This document shows positions 44,836 through 54,126 of a stretch of DNA of 64,000 bases, piece by piece. Source of the DNA: Candidatus Poribacteria bacterium. Its GTDB lineage: Bacteria; Poribacteria; WGA-4E; WGA-3G. Location of the stretch: assembly GCA_028818705.1 (NCBI GenBank), contig JAPPNJ010000029.1:1-64000 (forward strand), written 5' to 3'. The number at the start of each line of letters is the position of its first letter. Within the stretch, counting starts at the first letter, position 1. The notes beneath the pieces are model-generated. The model did not search any database. It was given only the letters and a program-made list of their open reading frames with translations, and had not been told where the DNA came from. A program made the translations under genes and the position numbers.

Positions 44836-46206
44836 ATGCTTAAAAAAGCAGGTGTCCAACGGCGAAACTTTCGATTTGCGCTGCTTCAAGGCACTTTCAT
44901 GCGTATCAACTTGGCGTTTGCGGATTCATCGACTGTGCTTCCTGCTTTTATCTATAGGTTAAGTAATTCAGATGTTCTGGTGGGTTTAACGGGTTCGATG
45001 ATGACAGTTGGCTGGATGTGGCCTCAGCTGCTGATATCGAACCTGCTTGAACATCGCCCGCGTAAAATGCCGTTCTATATACTCGGCATGACCATTCGGG
45101 TTTTGGCATGGTTTGCCATCTTCTTGTGTACCATCACGATTGGTGAGCGCAGCCCGATGTTGCTTGCTGGTTGTTTTTTGGGGTTCTATTTTGTGTCCTC
45201 CTCTGCCATGGGGATTTCAACGCTTCCCTATATGGACATCGTTTCTAAGGCGATAGCCCCACAGCAGCGCGCCCGTTTCTTTAGTCTACGGCAGCTGTAC
45301 GGCGGTTTTTTCGCTATCTGGGTTGGATTCTTGGTGCGTGCGGTGCTCGGAAATGAGTCTGAATTTACGGGTATATTGGGGAATATTACCCGCGCCTTCA
45401 AAACATTCACGATGTATTTTATCGGCACCATCTGTCGAGTGGAGACAGATCTTGGATTTCCGTATAACTACGCGCTTCTCTTTATCTGTTCGGTGCTGGC
45501 GGCGTTTTTCTCTTTCATTAGTTTTTTAGGCGTACGCGAACCTATTCATCCCGTCCAACCGTCACGGCAACCTATCTCGCAACACTTGAAACAGGGACTG
45601 TACTTTCTGCGGACAGATGACAATTACCGGCGGTTCATCCTCTTCCGTGTCTTTTCGCATTTCTCGTGGATGTCGTCCCCATTCTATATACCATACGCCC
45701 TGAATGATCTCAAGTTTTCAGAGGCAACAATAGGCTTTTTTATTGTGTGTTCTGCCTTAAGCGGTGTAATTTCAAACACACTATGGGGGTACATTGGCGA
45801 AAGAAAAGGCGTTCGCTCGCTACTGATTATCACGGCTGGGTTGATGGGTATTTCTCCTATACTCGCGTTCTTTTCGAGTGTATTCCCTTCTGCCTTACAG
45901 ATGCCTGCCTTTATTCTGATTTTCATAGTCGGTGGAATTTCGTCAAACGGTATGATGGTGAGTTTTATGGCGTACATGCTGAATATTGCGCCCCCGCGAA
46001 ACCGTCCGAGTTACATCGGTTTTATGAACACGCTGCTCATGCCTGTGAGTTTTGCGCCGTTGCTTGGTGGGTTTCTCGTTCCGTATATCGGTTATCGGTG
46101 GTTGTTCGCTATTTCAGTGGGTATCTGCTTTGTTGCTTTTCGCGTTGGACTAAAGTTAGAAGAAATTATGCATGAGAATGAGGTGGCAGAGGAAACCGAC
46201 GACTAA
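44836..46206 (+). CDS. Major facilitator superfamily transporter
   Basis: 456 aa with about twelve hydrophobic segments in two halves of six. Blocks typical of MFS are ARFFSLRQLYGGFFAIWVGF and, after the sixth helix, a central loop with HPVQPSRQPISQHLKQGLYF. SNTLWGYIGERKGVRSLL matches the G-x-x-x-D/G-R-x-G-R-R-like loop. It is a secondary transporter; the substrate is unknown. GAGAGA precedes the ATG. Sugar or organic-acid uptake would fit the neighbours. Confidence 0.85.
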   Translation: MLKKAGVQRRNFRFALLQGTFMRINLAFADSSTVLPAFIYRLSNSDVLVGLTGSMMTVGWMWPQLLISNLLEHRPRKMPFYILGMTIRVLAWFAIFLCTITIGERSPMLLAGCFLGFYFVSSSAMGISTLPYMDIVSKAIAPQQRARFFSLRQLYGGFFAIWVGFLVRAVLGNESEFTGILGNITRAFKTFTMYFIGTICRVETDLGFPYNYALLFICSVLAAFFSFISFLGVREPIHPVQPSRQPISQHLKQGLYFLRTDDNYRRFILFRVFSHFSWMSSPFYIPYALNDLKFSEATIGFFIVCSALSGVISNTLWGYIGERKGVRSLLIITAGLMGISPILAFFSSVFPSALQMPAFILIFIVGGISSNGMMVSFMAYMLNIAPPRNRPSYIGFMNTLLMPVSFAPLLGGFLVPYIGYRWLFAISVGICFVAFRVGLKLEEIMHENEVAEETDD

Positions 46207-46269
46207 GCCTGTGAATAATTGTTGGTTAATTCTTGTGCCTGCTACCAACTGCTGACAATCCTGTTATGT

Positions 46270-46288
46270 CGCAAACTAACAGTTTGCG
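46270..46288. repeat. CGCAAACT-AAC-AGTTTGCG hairpin, second copy
   Basis: Identical to 40540-40558, again followed by GTACA. The gap 46207-46533 also holds CAACCCAACTTACGCG, half of the palindrome seen at 50962, and otherwise nothing I recognise. Confidence 0.75.
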
Positions 46289-46533
46289 GTACAGAAGACT
46301 TCTCTTACCTTTCAACCCAACTTACGCGTCTTCTCCAAAAATTCTTCCACGATTCCAATTTTCCTTGAAAATCCAGAGCGTTTGCGTCTTCCGATCGTCT
46401 TTCCCAAAGATTGTTTTACCCCATTTTATTCTATATGTTATAATAGGCATCAGTTCTCGGAGAGTGACCTCTTGCGTACCGTCACGAATTCTCAATTCAC
46501 GACCCTCTTCACAATAAAAGGAGATTATGACGG

Positions 46534-47298
46534 ATGAAAATCGTAATGGCGAATTTAATGCTTGCATGTGTCAGTTTGATTGTCCTGAGTTTGATATTTA
46601 CCGGTATCAGCAAAGCCGAATTTGATCTGAAAGATGTTGCTGGGATGTGGCTTTTTGATGATGGCAAGGGTGATGTGGCGGCGGATTCCTCTGAAAATGG
46701 CAAGGATGGGGAGCTTGTGAACGGTCCGAAATGGATAAAGAATGGTCAGTTCGGATCTGCGCTGGAATTTGATGGGAATGAAAGTAAGGGGCATGTCGTT
46801 GTTGGAGATTTAGGCTTATCTGGAGCAGTTACATTGGTGTTGTGGGCAAATCCGAGTGATGCCGCCGATGATGATCGGCTGATATCGAATATTAGTGGAC
46901 CGACAAATCCGGCTTTTACAACTCGGTTCCAAGGTGGAACGGTTGAAGTCTGGAGCAGCGCATGGAAGCCTGTTATTCCAGACTTTGATGATAATAAATG
47001 GGGGCACTATGCATTTGTATTTGATGGCGAGGGAAATGTAACGGGCTATTACAACGGTAAAGAAGGGGACACGGTTGCTGATTCCTATACTTTTACGGAG
47101 ATCGGTATCGGTGCGAATTTTTTAGATACATGGGGACAATATTTTTCCGGTCAGTTTGATGAGGTCGCGTTTTTCAGCATCGCGCTGACTGAAGATGATA
47201 TTGAGGTCCTTGTGACAAAAGGGCTTAAGTCGGCACTGGCGGTTTACCCGGCAGATAAATTAGCCACGACATGGGGAAATATAAAAACCGGCCCGTAA
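46534..47298 (+). CDS. Secreted LamG-domain protein with KLATTWG tail
   Basis: A signal peptide (ANLMLACVSLIVLSLIFTGI) is followed by one LamG/concanavalin-A-like domain. Its blocks are GMWLFDDGKGDVAADSSENG, GSALEFDGN, VTLVLWANPS, HYAFVFDGEGNVTGYYNGKE and GQFDEVAFFSIALTEDDIE. It ends ADKLATTWGNIKTGP, the same tail as family A proteins at 15177 and 16697. 254 aa. AAAGGAG precedes the start. Extracellular glycan binding is the likely role. Confidence 0.88.
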   Translation: MKIVMANLMLACVSLIVLSLIFTGISKAEFDLKDVAGMWLFDDGKGDVAADSSENGKDGELVNGPKWIKNGQFGSALEFDGNESKGHVVVGDLGLSGAVTLVLWANPSDAADDDRLISNISGPTNPAFTTRFQGGTVEVWSSAWKPVIPDFDDNKWGHYAFVFDGEGNVTGYYNGKEGDTVADSYTFTEIGIGANFLDTWGQYFSGQFDEVAFFSIALTEDDIEVLVTKGLKSALAVYPADKLATTWGNIKTGP

Positions 47299-47310
47299 AG
47301 ATCAAGTTAA

Positions 47311-47568
47311 GTGCCAGATGTCGCTGTGCATCGCCTGCTGGGACACAATCACCTGTTCCAACGGGCGAAAATAGGTTTAGTTAACGAGTATGCTGCCATT
47401 AAGGAGACGATCTCGCCGGAGGTATTGGATTTGATTCGAGACTGGGTGCTGTCGGTGACATGGTTGAATAGGCATAGGTGTCAATTTGGGCAAAAATCAA
47501 TCGCCAACGAATCGGACTTACAAAATCTCCCACAAGAGAGTTTCGCGAGAATTGAATATATGGAGTAG
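47311..47568 (+). CDS. Short hypothetical ORF, possibly a remnant
   Basis: 85 aa from a GTG, with no clear ribosome site. It reads VHRLLGHNHLFQRAKIGLVN and ETISPEVLDLIRDWVLS, which look protein-like, then lose character. It lies 12 nt after the LamG gene and ends five bases before the ATG of the large GH67-like gene. It may be a degraded gene fragment or chance. Confidence 0.25.
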   Translation: MPDVAVHRLLGHNHLFQRAKIGLVNEYAAIKETISPEVLDLIRDWVLSVTWLNRHRCQFGQKSIANESDLQNLPQESFARIEYME

Positions 47569-47572
47569 ATGC

Positions 47573-50500
47573 ATGGAATATCAAGGAGTCTTTACTGTTT
47601 TTGTAATAGTTGTCCTGATGTTGGTAAGTAAATTCAGTGGTGTGATGGCGGCTGAACCTGAAGGGTTGGTTGGTCGTTGGGATTTTGATGATGGAACGGG
47701 GGGCGATCTCTCTGGTAACGGCAATCACGCCGTGCTTGGCGGAACGCAGATTTATTCACTCGGTGAGGGACGTGCCTGTATTGAAACGTTACGAGACGCT
47801 GAGCCGCTGCGGATTCCTGTGTCTGAGAACTCTCCGCTGGCTATGTCGCGTGGCACGATTTGCTTTTGGCTGAATACGGTGTCGGATAGGTCTAACATCC
47901 TGACATATAACAATGATGCCGTTGAACTTAACAGTTATCGCGGCTGTTTTCAGGTGCGCTTCCGAGGTGAGAAGGATTTTCTCTATTGGGAGGGGATTCT
48001 CGACTATAACTGGCCAAAATACGATATGCGCGAGTGGGCATTTTATCCACATGTGAAAGCCACCGTTGGCGATTCTGAATGGCACCTGTTCGCGGTTGCC
48101 TACGACGATGCAACGAAGCAGATTATCGGATGGCGCGATGGAGAACAGATCGCGACGGTTGATTTATCGGGCGTGGACACAGAACCGCTACGCCGAGAGG
48201 GATTGACAGAGATTTACACCGGCGAGGGTTTTATCGGTTTTCTTGATGATCTGCGTATCTATAACAGACCGCTAACCGATGCTGAAATCGGCCAGATTTA
48301 TGATGCTACGAAGGACATCTATGCGGGAAGACAAGATACGAATCCAACCGAGAACAGGCACCACACTTACAAATATCAAGAAGTAGACGAAACGCTCTAC
48401 AAAGCGTGGCTGCAGTTCAATCCATTCGATACTAAACAAAGCACCCGAAATCTGTTCGAGAACATCGTTGTTGAAGGTGTGAATTCGACTGTCCAAACAG
48501 CCGGTTCTGAGTTGGCACAGGCAGTGGAATCCATGTTCGGCTTCGAGCCTTCCATTTCGGAAACTGCTGCCGTTCGCGGACCAAAGATTGTTCTTGGCAC
48601 GGCTGAGACCTCCAGTTGGATTCGCGATCGCGCTGAGGAACTTGGGTTAAATCAGATAGAAGGCGATGGCTTCGTCATCAAGGCAGTGAAAGAGATAGAC
48701 GACCATGTCACTGTCGTCGCTGGGAGAATACCGGCAGGGGTTGTCTTTGGTGTATTTGATTTGATGCGTCGAATTCAGATTGGACAGGATCCACTTGAAA
48801 TTGATGCGTTGGAAAATCCACAGGTGCCTATTCGTATGGTATCGCACTGGTCATATTTCCGCGGACTTTTCGGGGATAGATGGCGAGGCGGTGGCAGAGA
48901 CAATTCGATTTTCAGTTGGGAAGAGTTGCGCACTGGCAATACCAAACTCATCCGAGATTGGGTGCGTATGTTGGCGTCATGCGGTTGGAATGCGCTCTGT
49001 CCGAGTGAGATTAACTGGCACTATCATAACAACTTCTTAGAGCATCTTGATAAGGTTGAGAAACTCGCTGACATCTGCCGAAATTACGGGGTCAAACTCT
49101 ACTGGAGTCCGAGTTATCTCCTTGCCCTTGACCAAGAAACCGCCGACGCACTCTACGCACGAGTGCCTGACTTCGGCGGATACCTGATGAAACTCGGTTC
49201 GGAAAAACAAAATGGTGACCCGCGTCCGCCGATGGTGAACCGGATTGCCGACACACTGAAACCGCATGGTGGAACCGTCCTCGTGCGTGGTTTTGTCTAC
49301 GGTAACCTTCGATATACACCTGAACCCTATCGGAACCTAATTCCTTACGATCTATTTGCACATGAAGATGGCAATTTCCGGGAAAATGTCGTTATAGTTC
49401 CGAAAGGCAGTCCTATGGACTGGGACTTCTCAGCACCGATTCCCGCGCTTGATGGTGCGATTCAGAAAAACCTATCTGGCAGTGAATTGGTCATCGACAA
49501 GAGTTGGCCCGTCTCTTGGGTCAAGAAGTGGAAGTGGTGGTTTGAGCAGGATACATATCGCAACGGACCGGGAAGTCTGAATAAGTTTAATGTGGATTGC
49601 ATCATGGGCGTTGCTATGATTGAACCCGCACCTGCGTGGACTGAATGCCCCTTGAACGCTGTGAACTATTACGGGTTGGGGCGGCTCAATTGGAATCCAG
49701 ACCTGACAGTAGATGAAATCTACACTGAGTGGATTCGACAGACGTTCGGGGACGATCGAGATGTGCTTGAGACAGTTAAAACTATTTTGTTGGTGCTTGA
49801 AGAGGTAACGCGTAAGTACTATTACTATCGTGGGTATCGTGGTGTATGGATTGATACAGGGGACGATGGTATGACGGAAAACAAGACTCCCTATATTGTC
49901 AACCGTGATGGAATTGGCGTCGCAACGCCTGCGTTACGTGAGCGCGTGTTGGCGCAGTATGCGCCTGGACTCCGCAAGATATACGAAGATCCTTTGCGTG
50001 CCGAGGCGTTTCTCTCCACTTTTCACTTCGCTAAACATGACCAACGGCTTTCAATCGGCAGAACCGTCATTCAGGATGTTTACGGCAATATGGAGGAAGC
50101 CGTTGAGATGGCTGCACAAGCGGCGGAACTGTGGAAAACGCTGGAGGGCAAAGTAGATCAGCATAGATACGAATACACACTAAAAACGCTGGTCGATTAC
50201 GTAGAAGAAGTACGTCGTCAAACCCTTGATAATATGGCTGCAAGTTTTGAAGCGCATACCGGCAGGATGCGCGAGGATGCACTCTCAGGATTGACTGCAG
50301 AGGCACTTGCGAAGGTCGGGACATACAATGTGCGGCATTTCGGTGCGATTGCCAATGGAAAATCGAACGATGCGGACGCGATTAACAGAGCGATCACTGT
50401 CTGCAATATTGCTGGCGGTGGCACGGTCTTCGTGCCGTCTGGTATCTACGCAACGGGTTCTATTCACCTAAAAAGTAATGTTACGCTTGCACTTGATGCT

Positions 50501-50950
50501 GGGGCTGTACTCAAGTTTTCCGCCTCCGATATAGATGCCTCTCTGATTGTCGGAATAGACTTAGAAAACGTGAAAATCTACGGTCCTGGAACCCTCAATG
50601 GGGTGGATAATGTGTGTCTTACCCTGAAACGGTGCGAAAACATGGAAATCCGCAATTTGACTGTCTATAACGGTGGTGATTCAGCAATTCTTGCTGAGGA
50701 CTGTAACGGGCTGCGCATTGATAACATTGACATCCGAACCGACGGGGATGGGCTTAATTTCTCCGAGTGTTCTGACATGAAGGTTACTGACTGTCGTATT
50801 GACGCAGTGCATCGCGAGTATGGGCGACCTGTGGGTGGTGGTGCAGCGATCAAAGTGAATGGCGAATCATTTTCATCGGAAGGTGTCACTGTTCAAGATT
50901 GCTTTCTCCTCAGTGGTAGTGAGCAGGTTAGGAGTGACGGTTTGCGCTAA
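47573..50950 (+). CDS. Secreted LamG - GH67-like alpha-glucuronidase - beta-helix (GH28/pectate-lyase-like) fusion
   Basis: 1125 aa from ATG 47573 (GGAG upstream). Signal peptide (FTVFVIVVLMLVSKFSGVMA); LamG domain about 35-242 (GRWDFDDGTGGDLSGNGNHA, GFLDDLRIYNRPLTDAEI); GH67 N-terminal-like domain about 293-415; GH67-like barrel about 418-850. The barrel has RMVSHW, CGWNALCPSEINW, PDFGGYLMKLGSEKQNG (acid Glu position), LKPHGGTVLVRGFVY, SPMDWDF and YYGLGRLNWNPDLTVDEIYT. A beta-helix from about 917 (YNVRHFGAIANGKSNDADAI) ends abruptly at a stop within the repeats. The segment that holds a second catalytic Glu in known GH67 enzymes (TQEY) reads DKSW. Extracellular glucuronoglycan cleavage is likely but not certain. 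Confidence 0.78.
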   Translation: MEYQGVFTVFVIVVLMLVSKFSGVMAAEPEGLVGRWDFDDGTGGDLSGNGNHAVLGGTQIYSLGEGRACIETLRDAEPLRIPVSENSPLAMSRGTICFWLNTVSDRSNILTYNNDAVELNSYRGCFQVRFRGEKDFLYWEGILDYNWPKYDMREWAFYPHVKATVGDSEWHLFAVAYDDATKQIIGWRDGEQIATVDLSGVDTEPLRREGLTEIYTGEGFIGFLDDLRIYNRPLTDAEIGQIYDATKDIYAGRQDTNPTENRHHTYKYQEVDETLYKAWLQFNPFDTKQSTRNLFENIVVEGVNSTVQTAGSELAQAVESMFGFEPSISETAAVRGPKIVLGTAETSSWIRDRAEELGLNQIEGDGFVIKAVKEIDDHVTVVAGRIPAGVVFGVFDLMRRIQIGQDPLEIDALENPQVPIRMVSHWSYFRGLFGDRWRGGGRDNSIFSWEELRTGNTKLIRDWVRMLASCGWNALCPSEINWHYHNNFLEHLDKVEKLADICRNYGVKLYWSPSYLLALDQETADALYARVPDFGGYLMKLGSEKQNGDPRPPMVNRIADTLKPHGGTVLVRGFVYGNLRYTPEPYRNLIPYDLFAHEDGNFRENVVIVPKGSPMDWDFSAPIPALDGAIQKNLSGSELVIDKSWPVSWVKKWKWWFEQDTYRNGPGSLNKFNVDCIMGVAMIEPAPAWTECPLNAVNYYGLGRLNWNPDLTVDEIYTEWIRQTFGDDRDVLETVKTILLVLEEVTRKYYYYRGYRGVWIDTGDDGMTENKTPYIVNRDGIGVATPALRERVLAQYAPGLRKIYEDPLRAEAFLSTFHFAKHDQRLSIGRTVIQDVYGNMEEAVEMAAQAAELWKTLEGKVDQHRYEYTLKTLVDYVEEVRRQTLDNMAASFEAHTGRMREDALSGLTAEALAKVGTYNVRHFGAIANGKSNDADAINRAITVCNIAGGGTVFVPSGIYATGSIHLKSNVTLALDAGAVLKFSASDIDASLIVGIDLENVKIYGPGTLNGVDNVCLTLKRCENMEIRNLTVYNGGDSAILAEDCNGLRIDNIDIRTDGDGLNFSECSDMKVTDCRIDAVHREYGRPVGGGAAIKVNGESFSSEGVTVQDCFLLSGSEQVRSDGLR

Positions 50951-50961
50951 GCGTCTATGGT

Positions 50962-50990
50962 GTTGGGTTTCGCGAGACGCTCAACCCAAC
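50962..50990. repeat. GTTGGGTT...AACCCAAC palindrome after the GH67-like gene
   Basis: 8-bp stem with a 13-base loop, starting 11 bases after the stop; AGCGTCT/AGACGCT also pairs around it. It may end transcription, or mark the point where the beta-helix domain was cut off. Confidence 0.6.
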
Positions 50991-51020
50991 CTACGAAACT
51001 GATGGATATCATATTTAGAT

Positions 51021-52256
51021 ATGAAGATTACAGAGATTGAAGTTCACGAGATCACGCTTGAATATAAGGATTTTCTCGCCTATCAGCTCAATCATTTCTA
51101 CGGTCCGATCCAACGTACCGTGTATATCGTCCACACGGATACTGGTTTGGAAGGGTTGGGTGAGAGTGGGAGACGCGAGCCTCAAGATGTTATTGATCAG
51201 TACATCGGGACAAATCCGTTTGACTGGGTGGGGGATGAAACCTCGCTTGGGCTTGGCACGGCGATGTATGATCTGATGGGGAAGGCAGCAGGTGTGCCTG
51301 TCTATAAGCTGTTCGGACAAAAGTATCGCTCGTGGGTACCTGTGGGCTGTTGGACTGTCTCAACGGATCCGTCGCGTATGGCGGACACCGTTGCTACATA
51401 CGCAGCGCAAGGGTACACATGGATGAAGTACCATCTCTCGCCTTTCGAGAATGTGCTTGACCAGACCGAAGCGATGGAAGCCGTTGCACCAGAGGGATTC
51501 AAAATCCACTACGACTTTACGATGGGTGGAACGGATGACCACATTCCTGAATTGGTTGATGCGCTGTCTGAATACCGAATTGCGGGTTGTTTTGAAGATC
51601 CGTTGCCTGGAGAGGATATACAGGGCTATATTGAACTCCGTCAACGTTCACGACTGCCGATTGTGCTGCACCATTTTCCGATGGGTGCGACGTACGAGGT
51701 GTTCATGCGACCGGCGGATATTTATATGCTCGGTCATGCGAAGATTGGTGATGCGATCCGACGTGCTGGACTGTTTGCTGCGAATGGGAGTCCATTCATG
51801 CTTCAGAATGTGGGTGGAAATATCACGCGTGCGATGACAACCCACATGATGGCAACGTTTCCGACAGCGACCTTTCATTTCCATTCGGATACTGAAACGT
51901 GGAAGACGGATGTAGTCAACGAAAACTTAACGCCAATTAATGGGTTTGTACGCGTTCCTGAATCCTCTGGACTTGGCGTGACGCTGAATCGCGAGGAATT
52001 AGAACGTCTGAAGTCTTTAGAACTGCCGGATCAGAAACGGTGGATTATCAAGTCTGAGTTCAAGAACGGTACGAGTATGTATAACATCGCGGATCCAGAG
52101 AATTCGCTTTTCATGGTGCGTCCGGATTGGAGTCGCCTAATTCCTATGCGTTATACTGCGCCTATTTCCACAACATATTGGGATGACGATGGCACATCGG
52201 AATACCGAGAGATGTTTGAACGTATTGAGAGGGAAGGTGTGGTTTTGGCGAGGTGA
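51021..52256 (+). CDS. Enolase superfamily (mandelate racemase/muconate lactonizing-type) enzyme
   Basis: 411 aa. N-terminal capping domain KITEIEVHEITLEYKDF...TDTGLEGLGESGRREP, then the barrel with GTAMYDLMGKAAGVPVYKLF and metal-ligand region FKIHYDFTMGGT and CFEDPLPGED. RLPIVLHHFPMG and VGGNITRAMTTHMM follow. Members abstract a proton alpha to a carboxylate (acid-sugar dehydration, racemisation). It follows the GH67-like gene by 70 nt, so dehydration of a released sugar acid is a reasonable inference. The stop codon lies inside a GGCGAGGT hairpin repeat. Confidence 0.87.
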   Translation: MKITEIEVHEITLEYKDFLAYQLNHFYGPIQRTVYIVHTDTGLEGLGESGRREPQDVIDQYIGTNPFDWVGDETSLGLGTAMYDLMGKAAGVPVYKLFGQKYRSWVPVGCWTVSTDPSRMADTVATYAAQGYTWMKYHLSPFENVLDQTEAMEAVAPEGFKIHYDFTMGGTDDHIPELVDALSEYRIAGCFEDPLPGEDIQGYIELRQRSRLPIVLHHFPMGATYEVFMRPADIYMLGHAKIGDAIRRAGLFAANGSPFMLQNVGGNITRAMTTHMMATFPTATFHFHSDTETWKTDVVNENLTPINGFVRVPESSGLGVTLNREELERLKSLELPDQKRWIIKSEFKNGTSMYNIADPENSLFMVRPDWSRLIPMRYTAPISTTYWDDDGTSEYREMFERIEREGVVLAR

Positions 52257-52267
52257 GAAACCTCGCC
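52247..52267. repeat. GGCGAGGT-GAGAA-ACCTCGCC hairpin over the stop codon
   Basis: 8-bp stem; the TGA of the enolase-superfamily gene is in it, so its last codons come from the repeat. A second copy with a 9-bp stem is at 53975-53995. Confidence 0.75.
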
Positions 52268-52318
52268 TATCCGTGAGTGTCGTGATAGGAACTTATAAAC
52301 CGTTTAGATTGCCTCGGT

Positions 52319-53794
52319 TTATCCATAGGTGACAGTTGAATCAAGTGGATAGATCGGTCGCCTTACGTTTTGGTAGTCATAACTGAAAAGGTTCGGGCTG
52401 TGGACGCCGGGGGTATCTACATCCAGAATCTCGTGTGCGATGGGTGTATAGTCTGCCCGGAAATGGACAGCAGATTTAAGGGCGATGAGTTTACGCGTCT
52501 GTGGCTCAATTCCGACGCTCCGAAGCACTTCGGCATCGTAAGGTTGGATCCGCCTTTCCGTCAAAACGATCTCAACGCCGCCGACTTGAATGACGGCTGT
52601 TCTGCCCATGTTCCCGGCGGTGCCGCGTCCCATTGGACCTTTGAGGATGAATCTACCATCAGAGAGTGTCTTGACATATCCTGTGAGTGCAATGGGTGCT
52701 CCGTGTTGTGTATCTGTTTTCCCACCGACCTCCAGTTGGACCTGGTTTCCAACGCCTGCCTCAACTGCCCGAGCAACCGATTCGGGATCAGCAATCACGG
52801 CGACCACGGCATCTTGAACGTCTGCTTCTATGAATTTCTGTATGATTGTTGTACCGTCACAGGGACCGCCACCGCCGGGGTTATCGGCACCATCGGCGAG
52901 GATAATCGGTCTGCCATCTGTTTGATTGGTGATTTCGATTGCGGATTCGACGGTGTGTAAATTAAATGTGAACTGTTCGCGCATCTCCCAGATGTTAGAG
53001 GCGAACTGGTCGGCGTAGGTATCGGCGAGTTCTACGTCCCCGTTGGTGGTAACGAGTATTGAAACGCCAGCATCCGTTATATCAGCGAATGGAAATCCCA
53101 TAGAAAGAGTTGCTGTCACAACACCGGATTCAGTTTCAAGGGCATGCAATGCCTTGATGACGTCTATCATTGGCGGTTTCATTGTACACTGTGCAGGGGG
53201 TGCGGTCAGTAGAGGGAGTTGGCGGTATGCCATCGTTGGCTGAATTTTGCCCTCGTTCATGCTGAAGAGTAATTGTCCGGCTTCGAACCCGCGTTCGTAG
53301 CAGTCTACATGTGGATAGGTATCGAACCCGATGATAATGTCGGAGTAGTGTGCCATCTGGGCAGTAATATTGGCGTGTAGGTCGAGGGTTGTAACGATCG
53401 GCGTTTCGCCTACGATTTCGCGTACCGCCTGAATCAGGTCGCCTTCTGCGTCTTCCAGTTCATCTGTTACCATTGCGCCGTGTAAGTCGAGGAGCACTCC
53501 ATCAAGTTCTCCAGCGTTCTGCAAAAGTGTTAAAAACTCTGTCTTAAGCGTCTGGTAAGCGGCGTGCTTTACCATGCCAGATGGCGTTGCAAATGCCCAC
53601 AGGAGCAGGACAGGTTGTAAATTGAGTTGTTCTGAGACGTCGAGGAAACCACCGGTAATTGTTCGGGTGCCTCGGAACGCGGTGATAATTTCGTCACCGC
53701 GGTGGTAGCTTCCTTGTTTGAAGTTATCAATAGTTGTAGCGACGGGTGAAAATGTATTGGTTTCGTGTCCGATACAACCGACTGCAATTCGCAT
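52319..53794 (-). CDS. MlrC-family (M81) metallopeptidase-like protein
   Basis: 490 aa from ATG 53794, with GAGGAGG six nt upstream; the track start at 53866 adds a non-family tail. Blocks are RIAVGCIGHETNTFSP, LDGVLLDLHGAMVTDELEDA, TTLDLHANITAQMAHYSDII and GFDTYPHVDCYERG (probable zinc ligands Asp/His), with a C-terminal domain (ILADGADNPGGGGPCDGTTI). MlrC acts late in microcystin breakdown, but most homologues have unknown small-peptide or amide substrates. Convergent with the enolase-superfamily gene. Confidence 0.9.
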   Translation of the reverse strand: MRIAVGCIGHETNTFSPVATTIDNFKQGSYHRGDEIITAFRGTRTITGGFLDVSEQLNLQPVLLLWAFATPSGMVKHAAYQTLKTEFLTLLQNAGELDGVLLDLHGAMVTDELEDAEGDLIQAVREIVGETPIVTTLDLHANITAQMAHYSDIIIGFDTYPHVDCYERGFEAGQLLFSMNEGKIQPTMAYRQLPLLTAPPAQCTMKPPMIDVIKALHALETESGVVTATLSMGFPFADITDAGVSILVTTNGDVELADTYADQFASNIWEMREQFTFNLHTVESAIEITNQTDGRPIILADGADNPGGGGPCDGTTIIQKFIEADVQDAVVAVIADPESVARAVEAGVGNQVQLEVGGKTDTQHGAPIALTGYVKTLSDGRFILKGPMGRGTAGNMGRTAVIQVGGVEIVLTERRIQPYDAEVLRSVGIEPQTRKLIALKSAVHFRADYTPIAHEILDVDTPGVHSPNLFSYDYQNVRRPIYPLDSTVTYG

Positions 53795-53974
53795 GGGCTG
53801 CCTCCTCACGCTTGAATGTTTTGTAAGTTGTAGCGCAAATATATCATATTTTTTTTGGCGTGACAAGGTAAAAGTTCTGATTGGTTGCCCGGTTATCGGT
53901 TATTGGTGAATGTCGGGATTTGAAGGTCCTTTCTATAGGAAGGAAGAAGTAGGCGAATGCGTTAGAGAGGATTC

Positions 53975-53995
53975 GGCGAGGTTTCTAACCTCGCC
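53975..53995. repeat. GGCGAGGTT-TCT-AACCTCGCC hairpin
   Basis: Perfect 9-bp stem followed by TACC. The spacer 53795-54126 also holds GTCGGGATTTGAAGGTCC and a TCCTT-TCTAT-AGGA palindrome; no gene is visible. Confidence 0.75.
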
Positions 53996-54126
53996 TACCA
54001 AGGTGGAGATAATAAGATTTTTGTTAATGAAAAAGCAGGGATTTGATAGAATGATTGATTGGTAGAAGTGCTTAGCTGCCAAATTTCAGAATTAACATAA
54101 CACATGCAGATACAGGAGTAGTCGCT

